Notes: generated by a model from the letters alone, not told the origin. A stretch of DNA of 64,000 nucleotides from Pyxidicoccus parkwaysis (GCF_017301735.1 NZ_CP071090.1:2093501-2157500), one strand, 5' to 3'; counted from the stretch's first letter, positions 12,069 through 20,770 are shown. A program made the numbers and translations.

Positions 12069-12139
12069 GCACTTGCCTGCCAGTGCAGAGAGAGGGGAAA
12101 TCTCTGCTCCCGGTGATACATGTGCCATGCTGATACATG
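12069..12139. promoter_or_regulatory. divergent-promoter region with inverted and direct repeats
   Basis: This lies in the 281-base gap between the divergent susC and Fn3/Ig-like protein genes. GCAGAGA (12085-12091) and TCTCTGC (12101-12107) form a perfect 7-bp inverted repeat. GCACT (12069-12073) pairs with AGTGC (12082-12086). TGATACATG occurs twice, at 12114-12122 and 12131-12139, spaced 17 bases. Such clustering is what operator sites look like and could allow joint control of both directions. No regulator gene is adjacent, and no clear -35/-10 pair was recognised. Confidence 0.35.
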
Positions 12140-12241
12140 GAGGCGCGGTTGACCCACCCGGTAGGGTGTGCGTCACAAGTCCCAGCAGGGCTTCCCAACG
12201 GCAGGAGGGCGCACGTGACGCGCCCCGCCGGAGAAACCCAG

Positions 12242-14101
12242 ATGCCAGTCCCCCGCACCTCGTGCCCGCGCTTCGCGGGTGCACGCCGTCCGAGTCTACC
12301 TTCATCCCTTCCATGGCTGCTCGCGTCAGTCCTGGCGTTGAGCGTGTCCTGGCCGGCCAGCGCCGGTCCGCCTCCCTGGCGCAGTGTGTTGGCGCTGCCG
12401 CTCGCGCAATGCCCGCCCACGACGCCGCCGTACCCCGACGCGTCGGCGCCCGCCGGAGAGGTGACGACGGCCCGGCCGCAATTCGCCTGGAGCTCGGTGC
12501 CCGGCGCCACCTCGTACACGCTCTACGTGCTGGACACGTCCGACAACATCGTCCTGCGGCAGACCAACATCCCGACGACTTCGTTCATCCCCACGAGCAA
12601 CCTGCCTGAGGGCGTGCAGCTCCGGTGGAAGGTGAAGGGCGAGAGTCCCTGCGGCCCGGGCCCCTACTCGCAGTCCGTGTACTTCATCGTCTTCACGACG
12701 CCGCCCTGTCCGCCGTACTCCGCGCCAGTGGGACACTGGCCCCACGACGCGATTGGCACGGCCCGGCCCACCTTCTCGTGGACGGCGGTGCGCGGGGCCA
12801 CCTCGTACACGCTCTATGTCCTCGACCCGGCGGAGAACATCATCCTCCGGCAGACGAACCTGACGCAGACGTCCTTCACCCCCACGAGTGACTTGCCCGG
12901 AGGCATGCAGCTTCGCTGGAAGGTGAAGGGTGAGAGCCCATGCGGCCCGGGGCCGTACTCGCAGGACCTGTACTTCTCGGTGCCGGGCCCGCCAGCGCCG
13001 CCCTCGGTGCGGATTGTGTCTCCCGCCGACGAGAGCACGGTGACGGGGCCGGTGGACGTGCAGGTGCAGGTCAGCCCGGAGACGAGCTTCGTCGAGTTCT
13101 ACGTGGACGGCGTCTACGTGACGGCGAAGGCCGGGGCGCCCTACAGCTTCGCGTGGAACCCGGCCATCAACCCGCTGCCGGCGCCGAACCACGCCATGCA
13201 ACTGGGTTACCATTTCGTGGACGGCCGCTATGGGAACTTCAAGGCGGAGGTGTCTGGCTACACCAACCTGTATTACGCGTGGGCCCGGCGCGGGTACGAG
13301 CCGGACAGCACGGCGCCGGACTCAGTGTGGCTGCCATTGATGCAGAGCGCGGTGGCGTCCGCCGCCGCAGAGGGGTGGAGCATCCAGCTCAACCTCAACC
13401 TGCAGGAGCAGACGCCGGGACGGGTGACGCCGCTGGATGCGGTGCTCGACCTCATGGCGCCGTATTGGAGCCGCGTGTCGCGCATCGAATTGGCGTCGGG
13501 GCCGGACTGGAGCCGCGCGGAGACGGAGGCGCGACTCCAGGACCTGCGGGCGAGGCTGAGCGCGCGGGGGCTCGCCGCGCGGCCGCTGGGCAATGTCTAC
13601 AGCACCAGCCAGGTGCGCACGTCGGATGCCATCTTCGCCAACGGCCTGGACTTCGTGAGCATCGAGGCCTTCCTCGACGGGCCGGGCAGTCCCATCAGCC
13701 AGGCCAACATCGGGAACCTCGTCTGGGATGTGAGCCAGGCGAAGCAGCGCGTGCCCACGAGCAAGCAACTCGTGCTGGTGGTGCAGTCCGACACGCGCAA
13801 TGGCACGTGGACCAACATGGACACGCTGAAGGACCTGCAGCTCACGCCGTACTACCACCTGGGCGCGAATGACCCGCGCGTCGTCGCGCTCACGATGTAC
13901 ACGTACGGAAGGCCGCAGGGGGCGCGAGACACTCCCGAGCTGAAGCCCGCGCACATGCGCATCGCGGAGAAGATGTTTGGCTTCGCTCTCCCAGGCGCGA
14001 AGTGCGGACGAAGGATGCTGACAGCGGCGGCCTACAACGCGCAGGGCCAGGGCAACCTCCAGAACGTGGAGGTGACTGTCTCGGGCCCCGGGTGTCCGTG
14101 A
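12242..14101 (+). CDS. secreted protein: two Fn3-like repeats and TIM-barrel-like domain nested in an Ig-like domain
   Basis: From ATG 12242 the 619-residue product starts with a long signal peptide (cleavage expected after WPASA, about residue 41). Two near-identical Fn3-like modules follow with a 97-residue period (about 74-157 and 171-247, each with ATSYTLYVLD and LRWKVKGESPCGPGPYSQ). An Ig-like domain begins near residue 256 (VRIVSPADES, VEFYVDGVYV) and stops after APYSFAWN near 305. Its missing last strands reappear at the C-terminus (LTAAAYNAQGQ, about 588-619). The 280 residues between look like a glycoside-hydrolase-type barrel (SIQLNLNLQ, SRIELASGPDW, LDFVSIEAF, VVALTMYTYG). Function is inferred: a glycan-acting enzyme or binding protein. 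Confidence 0.7.
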   Translation: MPVPRTSCPRFAGARRPSLPSSLPWLLASVLALSVSWPASAGPPPWRSVLALPLAQCPPTTPPYPDASAPAGEVTTARPQFAWSSVPGATSYTLYVLDTSDNIVLRQTNIPTTSFIPTSNLPEGVQLRWKVKGESPCGPGPYSQSVYFIVFTTPPCPPYSAPVGHWPHDAIGTARPTFSWTAVRGATSYTLYVLDPAENIILRQTNLTQTSFTPTSDLPGGMQLRWKVKGESPCGPGPYSQDLYFSVPGPPAPPSVRIVSPADESTVTGPVDVQVQVSPETSFVEFYVDGVYVTAKAGAPYSFAWNPAINPLPAPNHAMQLGYHFVDGRYGNFKAEVSGYTNLYYAWARRGYEPDSTAPDSVWLPLMQSAVASAAAEGWSIQLNLNLQEQTPGRVTPLDAVLDLMAPYWSRVSRIELASGPDWSRAETEARLQDLRARLSARGLAARPLGNVYSTSQVRTSDAIFANGLDFVSIEAFLDGPGSPISQANIGNLVWDVSQAKQRVPTSKQLVLVVQSDTRNGTWTNMDTLKDLQLTPYYHLGANDPRVVALTMYTYGRPQGARDTPELKPAHMRIAEKMFGFALPGAKCGRRMLTAAAYNAQGQGNLQNVEVTVSGPGCP

Positions 14102-14122
14102 GGTCGGTGACATGAGTCACGC

Positions 14123-14152
14123 GGGGCACCGCTCGCGAGAGGGCGGTGCCCC
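14123..14152 (+). terminator. hairpin after the Fn3/Ig-like protein gene
   Basis: GGGGCACCGC (14123-14132) is perfectly complementary to GCGGTGCCCC (14143-14152), leaving a 10-base loop, 21 bases after the stop codon. There is no T-run. It overlaps the first unit of the 49-bp repeat array, so it may be either a transcription end or a by-product of the repeat. Confidence 0.4.
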
Positions 14153-14320
14153 GGCGTGTCGTGAGATGCCTGGAGCATTGCTCGCGAGAGGGCGGTACCC
14201 CGGCGTGTCGCGAGAAGCCCGGAGCACTGCTCGCGAGAGGGCGCTGCCCCAGCGCGTCGTGAGGCGACTGAGGCTCAGTTCGCGAGAGGGCGGTGCCCCG
14301 CTGTGTCGTCCGTCGGTCCT
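14131..14320. repeat. 49-bp tandem repeat, four units
   Basis: Units begin at 14131, 14180, 14229 and 14278, exactly 49 bases apart. Each opens with a G(C/T)TCGCGAGAGGGCG core containing the palindrome CTCGCGAG (TTCGCGAG in unit 4), then a TGCCCC-like segment and a G(T/C)GTCGT-like segment. Units 1 and 2 match almost throughout; unit 3 diverges in its last third, and unit 4 keeps only about 32 bases. There are no unique spacers, so it is not a CRISPR array. The period is not a multiple of three, and no convincing protein crosses it. It fills most of the 293-base gap between the Fn3/Ig-like gene and the ceramidase gene. Confidence 0.85.
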
Positions 14321-14394
14321 TCCGCTTCGCATGACTGACAACACTCCGAGGGAGTCCGGCGAGAATCCCGGTTCCACGAGGAGGAGCGTCACGC

Positions 14395-16485
14395 ATGCAA
14401 ACCTGTCTCGCCCGTCGGTGGTGTCCCTGGGTCCTCGCGCTGCTGCTGAGCGCATGTGGTGCCGAAGTCGGCAAGCCGTCAGTGGAGGAGGGAAGGGCTC
14501 CGCCCACCGTGGAGACAGTGGCGCAGCCCGCGCTCACCGGTCCGTGCGCGGGCAACACGTCCTTCCAGGTGGGCGCGGGCATCTATGACATCACCGGCCC
14601 CGCGGCCGAACTGGGAATGATGGGCTACGCGATGCTGGAGCAGAAGACGGCGGGCATCCATCAGCGGTTGCGCGCGCGTGCCTTCGTCATCGCCTCTCCG
14701 TGCAATGGCAAGCGCGTGGCCTTCGTGAGCGCGGACGCGGCCTTCATCGCCCAGGGCGTCAAGCAGCAGGTGGTGGAGCGGCTGCGGGCTACGTACGGCG
14801 GCGCGTACTCGGATGACAACGTGGTGCTGAGCGCCACGCACACGCACAGCGGGCCGGGCGGTTTCTCGCACTACGCGCTCTACAACCTGACGATTCTCGG
14901 CTTCGACAAGCAGAACTTCGACGCCATCGTCGACGGCATCTACCAGTCCATCGTCCTGGCGCACGGCAATCTCACGGCGGGCTCGGTGCGCATGGCGTCC
15001 GGTGATTTGCTCAACACCAGCATCAATCGCTCACCTGAGGCGTACCTGCGAAATCCCGCCACGGAGCGTGCGCAGTTCAATCAAGACACAGACAAGCGGA
15101 TGACGCTGCTGCGCTTGCAGTCCAGCACGGGTCAGGAGGTGGGCCTCATCAACTGGTTCGCCGTCCATGGCACGTCCATGGGCAATGACAACCTGCTCAT
15201 CAGCGGCGACAACAAGGGCTACGCGGCCTACCTCTTCGAGAAGCAGAAGGGCACGAGCTACACCGCCGCAAAGACTTTCGTCGCCGCCTTTGCGCAGAGC
15301 AACGAGGGCGACGTGACGCCCAACATCTACGGCGGGGAGAACGGCGGCGGCGCCGACGACTTCGAGAGCACGGAGCTGTCCGGCCGCAAGCAATATGACC
15401 TCGCCCGCGCGCTGTACGACGGCGCGACGCAATCCCTCACGGGCGCGGTGGACTACCGGCACACCTACGTGAAGATGGACGAGGTGCAGGTGGCCCCCGC
15501 GTACACGGATGGCGTGGCCCGCACCACCTGCGAGGCGGCCATCGGCATCTCCATGCTGGCCGGCGCGGAGGACGGCCCGGGCTTCGGCAGCGAGGGCGCC
15601 ACGTGTGAAGACATCCATGACGTGTGGAATGCCATCACCTGCGCGGTCACCACCACGCCGTGCCAGGGAGAGAAGCCCGTCGTGCTGGAGATGGGCACCA
15701 TGCAGCCCTACCCGTGGACGCCGGAGGTGCTGCCACTCCAGGTGGTGACGCTGGGCAACCTGGCGCTGGTGGCGGTGCCCTTCGAGATGACCACCATGGC
15801 GGGCCGGCGGCTGCGAGCGACGGTGCAGGCGCAGCTCGCGCCGCTGGGCGTGGACACGGTGGTCATCGCGGGCCTGGCCAATGCGTACGCGGGCTATCTC
15901 GTCACGCGTGAGGAGTATGCGAAGCAGGACTACGAAGGCGCATCCACGCACTTCGGTCCATGGCAGCTCGCGGCGGTGCAGCAGGAGGCGGAGAAGCTGG
16001 CGTCCGCGCTGCGCACCGGCGTGTCCGTCCCCTCGGGGCCCACGCCGCGCGATTTGCGCAACGACCAGACGACGGTTCAAACGGGCGTGGTGTTCGATGA
16101 CAAGCTGCTCTGGGTGGACTTCGGTGGCATCGTCACCAACGCACAGGCGTCATATTCGCGAGGCGCGACGGTGAGCGTGAAGTTCTGGGGCGGGCACCCG
16201 AAGAACAACCTGCGGCGGCAGGGGAGCTTCCTCCAGGTGCAGCGCAAGTCGGGCACGTCCTGGGTGACGGTGGCCAATGACTGGGATTGGGAGACGAAGT
16301 ACCGGTGGGAGCGCAACAACTGCGTGCCCACGTTCGCCTGCTCGCACGTCACCGTGGAGTGGCGGATTCCGGCGGACGCCACGCCGGGCACGTACCGCAT
16401 CCGCCATGACGGGGACTGGAAGTCCGGCTGGGACGGGCTCATCCGCCCCTACACGGGCTACTCACGCGAGTTCACGGTGAATTGA
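14395..16485 (+). CDS. neutral ceramidase-family lipoprotein
   Basis: A 696-residue protein of the neutral/alkaline non-lysosomal ceramidase family, which hydrolyses the amide bond of ceramide to sphingosine and a fatty acid using one zinc. The N-terminus is a lipoprotein signal with lipobox LSAC (C21). Zinc-site motifs are visible: ATHTHSGPGG (H149, H151) and NWFAVHGTSMG (H258), then SGDNKGYA. The hexapeptide that carries the catalytic Ser in characterised members (GDVSPN) reads GDVTPN here (T308). The C-terminal Ig-like domain is present. A GAGGAGG site precedes ATG 14395. It follows the repeat array and the SusCD module. Confidence 0.9.
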   Translation: MQTCLARRWCPWVLALLLSACGAEVGKPSVEEGRAPPTVETVAQPALTGPCAGNTSFQVGAGIYDITGPAAELGMMGYAMLEQKTAGIHQRLRARAFVIASPCNGKRVAFVSADAAFIAQGVKQQVVERLRATYGGAYSDDNVVLSATHTHSGPGGFSHYALYNLTILGFDKQNFDAIVDGIYQSIVLAHGNLTAGSVRMASGDLLNTSINRSPEAYLRNPATERAQFNQDTDKRMTLLRLQSSTGQEVGLINWFAVHGTSMGNDNLLISGDNKGYAAYLFEKQKGTSYTAAKTFVAAFAQSNEGDVTPNIYGGENGGGADDFESTELSGRKQYDLARALYDGATQSLTGAVDYRHTYVKMDEVQVAPAYTDGVARTTCEAAIGISMLAGAEDGPGFGSEGATCEDIHDVWNAITCAVTTTPCQGEKPVVLEMGTMQPYPWTPEVLPLQVVTLGNLALVAVPFEMTTMAGRRLRATVQAQLAPLGVDTVVIAGLANAYAGYLVTREEYAKQDYEGASTHFGPWQLAAVQQEAEKLASALRTGVSVPSGPTPRDLRNDQTTVQTGVVFDDKLLWVDFGGIVTNAQASYSRGATVSVKFWGGHPKNNLRRQGSFLQVQRKSGTSWVTVANDWDWETKYRWERNNCVPTFACSHVTVEWRIPADATPGTYRIRHDGDWKSGWDGLIRPYTGYSREFTVN

Positions 16486-16534
16486 CGGCCCGGCCCACCG
16501 CCCGCCGGGGGACGGAGGAGGCACGGCCGGGCCG
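16486..16534 (+). terminator. GC-rich inverted repeat directly after the ceramidase gene
   Basis: CGGCCCGGCC (16486-16495), starting one base after the stop codon, is perfectly complementary to GGCCGGGCCG (16525-16534), with 29 bases between. No T-run follows. It is a candidate transcription end or mRNA-stabilising hairpin before the leuS leader. The rest of the 220-base gap shows no gene. Confidence 0.35.
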
Positions 16535-16705
16535 GGCGCGACACAAGTGCCTGACTCCAGGGGTTTCCCCCAGTCAGCCGGTGTTTTCGGGCCCCGTCCG
16601 CCTCGGGTGGGGGGCCTCGCACCGTCGGGCAGGCGCGTCTGGTGGGCATGACGCGGAAAGACGTGTTGCCCCCGGGCCCGGCCCTCCCATAAGAGACCCA
16701 CGGAC

Positions 16706-19207
16706 ATGGCGATGAACGAGCGTTACGAGCCGCAGGCGATTGAAGGCAAGTGGCAGACCCGCTGGGACGAGGCGGGCATCTTCCGGGCGGGCAAGCGCCC
16801 GGGCGCACCCAAGAAGTACATCCTCGAGATGCTGCCGTACCCCAGCGGCAAGATGCACATGGGGCACGTGCGCAACTACCTCATCGGGGACGTGTACTCG
16901 CGTTACTACCTGATGCGCGGGTTCGACGTGCTGCACCCCATGGGCTGGGACGCGTTCGGCCTGCCCGCGGAGAACGCCGCCATCAAGGACGGCGTCCACC
17001 CCGCGGTGCGCACCGAGGAGAACATCGCCTCCTTCAAGAAGGAGATTAAGTCCCTCGGCTACGCGTACGACTGGGAGCGCGAGGTCAACACCTCGAAGCC
17101 CGAGTACTACCGCTGGAACCAGTGGTTCTTCATCCAGATGCTGGAGCGCGGGCTCGTCTATCGCCGCTTCAGCAAGGTGAACTGGTGTACCGGCTGCCTC
17201 ACCGTCATCGCCAATGAGCAGGTGAAGGACGGCGTCTGCGAGCGCTGCGACTCGCCCGTGGTGGACAAGGAAATGCCCGAGTGGGCGTTCCGCATCACCC
17301 GCTACTCGCAGGACTTGCTGGACGCGCTCGACACGCTGAAGGAGTGGCCGGACCGCATCACCTCCATGCAGCGCAACTGGATTGGCCGCTCGGACGGTGC
17401 CGAGGCCGACTTCCGCGTGCAGGGGCATGACGCCGCGCTGCGCGTCTTCACCACCCGCATCGACACCATCTTCGGCTGCACCTACGTGGTGCTCGCGCCG
17501 GACCACAAGCTGGTGGCCCAGGTGACGACGCCCGAGCGTCGCGCGGACGTGGAGGCCTTCGCCAAGCGCATGGCCGCCCAGTCCAAGACGGAGCGCCTGG
17601 GCGAGGACGCGGAGAAGGAGGGTGTCTTCACCGGCGGCTACGCCGTCAATCCCTTCACCGGCCAGCCCGTGCCCATCTGGATCGCCAACTTCGTGTTGAG
17701 CGACTACGGCACCGGCGCCGTCATGAGCGTGCCGGCCCACGACGAGCGCGACTTCGCCTTCGCGCGCAAGTACAGCCTGCCCATCAAGGTGGTGGTGCAG
17801 CCGGCCTCCGGCGACAAGCTCCCCGAGGGCAGCAAGCTCGAGGCGGCCTACACCGAGTACGGCGTGCTGGTGGACTCGGGCGAGTACACGGGCCAGACGT
17901 CCGAGGCCGCGCGCCAGGCCATGGCCGCGAAGCTGGAGAAGGACGGCACGGGCAAGGCCACGGTGACGTACCGCCAGAAGGACTGGGGCTTCAGCCGCCA
18001 GCGCTACTGGGGCACGCCCATCCCCATCGTCTACTGCGAGAAGTGCGACCCACAGCGCCAGGGCATCCCCGTGCCGGTGGACCAGCTCCCCGTGCGCCTG
18101 CCGGAAATCGACACGCAGGCGGTGCTGACGGGCAAGGGTGAGCCGCCGCTGGCCAAGGTGCCCTCGTGGGTGAACACCACGTGCCCCAAGTGCGGCGGGC
18201 CCGCGAAGCGCGAGGCGGAGACGATGGACACCTTCGTCGACTCCTGCTGGTACTTCGCGCGCTACCTGTCGCCGCACTACGACGCCGCGCCGTTCGACCC
18301 GAAGGAGGCCCAGCGATTCCTCCCCGTGGACGTCTACGTGGGCGGTCCCGAGCACGCGGTGATGCACCTGCTCTACTTCCGGTTCTGGACCCGCGTGATG
18401 AAGCTGCTGGGCCTGAGCCCGGTGGACGAGCCCGTGAAGCGGCTGATTACGCAGGGCATCGTCAACGGCCCGGACGGCCGGAAGATGTCCAAGCGCTGGG
18501 GCAACGTGGTGGCGCCCGCCTCCATCGTCCAGAAGTACGGCGCGGACACCGCGCGCGCGTACGTGCTCTTCGCCGGCCCGCCGGAGCGAGACTTCGACTG
18601 GTCCGATGACCAGGTGGAAGGCGTCTTCCGCTTCCTCAAGCGCGTCTGGACGCTGGCGGCCACGCACCACGCCTCGGTGGCGGGCGCCACGCACGACGGC
18701 GCGTACGAGGGCAAGGCACTGGAGACGCGCCGCGCGGCGCACAAGTGCCTGAAGCGGGTGGGGGAGGCGATTGACCGCCTGTCCTTCAACACCGCCATCG
18801 CCGGCATCATGGAGTGCATCAACGCGCTCTACGCGCAGGGCACGCCGGAGACGCCCGCGGAAAAGGCCGCCATGGCCGAGGCCATCCGGCTGCTCGCGGT
18901 GGTGCTGACGCCCTTCGCGCCGCACATCGCGGACGAGGTGGCGGAGGCCTACGGCTCGAAGGAACTCACGGTGTCCCAGCCGTGGCCGGACTTCGACCCG
19001 GCGCTGGTGGTGGACGACGTGATTCCGTATGCCGTGCAGGTCAACGGCAAGCTGCGCGCGGAGATTCGCGTCGCGGCGGACGCGGGCGAGGCGGACGTGC
19101 GCAAGGCGGCGGAGGCGGACGAGAAGGTGCAGGCGGCCATTGCCGGCAAGACGCTGCGCAAGTTCGTCTTCGTCCCCAAGCGGCTGGTGAACTTCGTCGT
19201 CGGCTGA
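16706..19207 (+). CDS. leuS: leucyl-tRNA synthetase
   Basis: An 833-residue class I synthetase that charges tRNA-Leu. The HIGH-type motif HMGH is at residues 51-54 within PYPSGKMHMGHVRNY, and KMSKR is at 593-597. The editing domain (with the Thr-rich and YGTGAVMSVPAHDERD motifs) lies between, and there are Cys pairs in CTGCL and CERC. The length is close to the bacterial norm. The start is ATG 16706, with an alternative Met two codons later. Downstream genes include an LptE-like lipoprotein, echoing the leuS-lptE order known in enterobacteria. Confidence 0.98.
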   Translation: MAMNERYEPQAIEGKWQTRWDEAGIFRAGKRPGAPKKYILEMLPYPSGKMHMGHVRNYLIGDVYSRYYLMRGFDVLHPMGWDAFGLPAENAAIKDGVHPAVRTEENIASFKKEIKSLGYAYDWEREVNTSKPEYYRWNQWFFIQMLERGLVYRRFSKVNWCTGCLTVIANEQVKDGVCERCDSPVVDKEMPEWAFRITRYSQDLLDALDTLKEWPDRITSMQRNWIGRSDGAEADFRVQGHDAALRVFTTRIDTIFGCTYVVLAPDHKLVAQVTTPERRADVEAFAKRMAAQSKTERLGEDAEKEGVFTGGYAVNPFTGQPVPIWIANFVLSDYGTGAVMSVPAHDERDFAFARKYSLPIKVVVQPASGDKLPEGSKLEAAYTEYGVLVDSGEYTGQTSEAARQAMAAKLEKDGTGKATVTYRQKDWGFSRQRYWGTPIPIVYCEKCDPQRQGIPVPVDQLPVRLPEIDTQAVLTGKGEPPLAKVPSWVNTTCPKCGGPAKREAETMDTFVDSCWYFARYLSPHYDAAPFDPKEAQRFLPVDVYVGGPEHAVMHLLYFRFWTRVMKLLGLSPVDEPVKRLITQGIVNGPDGRKMSKRWGNVVAPASIVQKYGADTARAYVLFAGPPERDFDWSDDQVEGVFRFLKRVWTLAATHHASVAGATHDGAYEGKALETRRAAHKCLKRVGEAIDRLSFNTAIAGIMECINALYAQGTPETPAEKAAMAEAIRLLAVVLTPFAPHIADEVAEAYGSKELTVSQPWPDFDPALVVDDVIPYAVQVNGKLRAEIRVAADAGEADVRKAAEADEKVQAAIAGKTLRKFVFVPKRLVNFVVG

Positions 19208-19222
19208 AGCGGGGACACGCGG

Positions 19223-19840
19223 GTGCCCGTCGAAGTCCTCGTCATGTGCGGTGCGTGCGGGCGCCCCCAACCGGCGGGCGGCCCGCGCTGTATTGCCTGC
19301 GGGGCCCCGCTGCCGGAGGCGCCCCTGCCGACGGCGACGCCTCGTGCCGGGGCGCCGTTCCTCGACGCGGACCTCGGCGGAGGGCGCATGCTCTCCGGCG
19401 AGGGCGAGCGGCTGTCCTACCGGGCCGCGCTCACGCAGTCGCCGCAGGAGGTGGAGCTGGGAAGCCTGCGCGGCGTGGAGTTGCGGACGCATTTCTTCCG
19501 CGAGGCGCTCGTCCTCGTGGCCTTCGCGGTGCCGGGCTTCCTCGCGCATGCGACGGCGCTGAAGGTGCTGTGCTTCGCCGTGGCGGCACTGGGCGTGCTG
19601 CTGGCGGCGGTGTGCCGCTCGCACGTGCTGGTGCTGGAGACGTCCGCGCCCGGGCGGGTGCGTTGGCCGCTGGGGCTGGCGCGCCGAGGCTCCGAGCGGG
19701 ACGTGCGCCTCATGGCCGCCTGGGACACGCTGGCCGGCGTGGTGCGCGCCCGGGGCGTTCCCGTCCGGGTGGTGGGCTCGCGGCCGGCGCAGGCGCCTCC
19801 GCCGAGCGCCCCCGGGCCGCATGACGGCCCCCGCGCTTGA
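19223..19840 (+). CDS. zinc-ribbon membrane protein of unknown function
   Basis: A 205-residue protein starting at GTG 19223 (an ATG eight codons in is an alternative). It opens with CGACGRPQPAGGPRCIACG, two CxxC knuckles typical of a zinc ribbon. About residues 90-135 hold two adjoining hydrophobic segments likely to span the membrane (VLVAFAVPGFLAHATA and LCFAVAALGVLLAAV), and the tail is Pro/Ala-rich. I do not recognise the family. It lies between leuS and the lptE-like gene, 15 bases after leuS, and is probably in the same transcript. Confidence 0.7.
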   Translation: MPVEVLVMCGACGRPQPAGGPRCIACGAPLPEAPLPTATPRAGAPFLDADLGGGRMLSGEGERLSYRAALTQSPQEVELGSLRGVELRTHFFREALVLVAFAVPGFLAHATALKVLCFAVAALGVLLAAVCRSHVLVLETSAPGRVRWPLGLARRGSERDVRLMAAWDTLAGVVRARGVPVRVVGSRPAQAPPPSAPGPHDGPRA

Positions 19841-19871
19841 CGGGTACCCGTGGCCGGGTAGGGTGCCGCGC

Positions 19872-20390
19872 ATGTCGCGTCCCTTCGCGCCCGTCTCGTG
19901 GCGCTTCCGGTGGGTGGCGGGTGCGTGGGTGGCCTGCGTGGCCCTCGGCTCGGGGTGTGGCTACCGCTTCGTCTCGAAGGGCGACGGCCTGCCCGAGGGC
20001 GTGACGGCCCTCTGCGCGCCCGTCTTCTCCAACGAGACGCCGGAGCCCGCGCTGGAGACGCTCTTCACGCGCTTCCTGCGCCAGGAGCTCACGCGGGCGG
20101 GCCGGCTCTCCACCGGCACGTCATGCAATGCGCGCGTGGAGGGCGCGGTGCTCTCCGTCTGGAACTCGCCCACCATCGTCCCCAACTACTTCCGCATTGC
20201 CGCCAATGCACGGTTGCGACTGGTGAAGGACGGGCAGGTGCTGAAGGAGACCGTGGTCGCCGGCACGGAGGACTACCTGCTGGGGACCGGGGATGTCCTG
20301 CAGGCCGAGGCCAACCGTCAGGCCGCGCTGGACCGCCTGGCGGAGGTGCTCATGCGCGACGGGTACGATCGGCTGGCCAGCGCCTGGTGA
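19872..20390 (+). CDS. lptE: LptE-like LPS-assembly lipoprotein
   Basis: From ATG 19872 the product has 172 residues, with a lipoprotein signal ending GSGCGYRF (lipidated C29). The GCGYRF start, a conserved VFSNETPEPALE stretch and the alternating beta/alpha layout fit the LptE/RlpB family, which plugs the LptD barrel and delivers LPS to the cell surface. Position just downstream of leuS supports this, because leuS-lptE is a conserved neighbourhood in other proteobacteria. The earlier Met at 19821 would bury the signal peptide, so the later start is preferred. Confidence 0.8.
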   Translation: MSRPFAPVSWRFRWVAGAWVACVALGSGCGYRFVSKGDGLPEGVTALCAPVFSNETPEPALETLFTRFLRQELTRAGRLSTGTSCNARVEGAVLSVWNSPTIVPNYFRIAANARLRLVKDGQVLKETVVAGTEDYLLGTGDVLQAEANRQAALDRLAEVLMRDGYDRLASAW

Positions 20391-20435
20391 GGAGGCGGAC
20401 GGCCTCCTCCCGGCAGCCTGCTGCGGGATGCGACA

Positions 20436-20456
20436 GGGGCCACGCGAGGCGGCCCC
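20436..20456. terminator. hairpin between convergent lptE and rpsT
   Basis: GGGGCC (20436-20441) pairs with GGCCCC (20451-20456) around a 9-base loop, in the 74-base gap where two genes converge. It could end transcription from both sides. The stem is short and lacks T-runs. Confidence 0.3.
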
Positions 20457-20464
20457 GGTGCTTC

Positions 20465-20731
20465 TCAGGCCTTGGCGGCCTTCGAGGCGGCCTTGGCGAG
20501 GCGGGAGATGCGGCGCGAAGCGGTGCGCTTGTGCAGCACGCCCTTGGAGGCGGCCTTGTTCAGCGCCTTGGAGGCCGCCTTGAGCGCGTCCGTCGGGTTC
20601 CCACCCTTGGTGGCGAGCGCCTCACGGGCGGACTTCACGGCGGTCTTCACCTCACCCCGGACGGTGACGTTGCGCGCGCGACGCTTGAGGGACTGACGGT
20701 GACGCTTCTCTGCGGACTTGGTGTTGGCCAA
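20465..20731 (-). CDS. rpsT: 30S ribosomal protein S20
   Basis: An 88-residue, Lys/Arg/Ala-rich protein beginning MANTKSAEKRHRQSLKRR, the typical S20 start. S20 binds 16S rRNA and aids 30S assembly. GVLHKRTASRRISRL near the C-terminus is also characteristic. It is transcribed leftward alone, convergent with lptE, with a candidate promoter at 20771-20799. Confidence 0.98.
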   Translation of the reverse strand: MANTKSAEKRHRQSLKRRARNVTVRGEVKTAVKSAREALATKGGNPTDALKAASKALNKAASKGVLHKRTASRRISRLAKAASKAAKA

Positions 20732-20770
20732 GGAAATCTCCAGCGGAATGGCAGGCTAAAAGAGGCGCCG

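Noticed and set aside
14131..14320. Repeat array as a CRISPR
   Set aside because: Units are contiguous with no unique spacers, and no cas genes are nearby.
16574..19873. A 1099-codon open frame on the minus strand across leuS
   Set aside because: It is an antisense shadow produced by strong G/C third-position bias. Its translation is rich in Arg, His, Leu and Val with no domain, while leuS on the other strand is complete. The same applies to long antisense frames at 22176-24884, 26799-29612 and 34134-36989.
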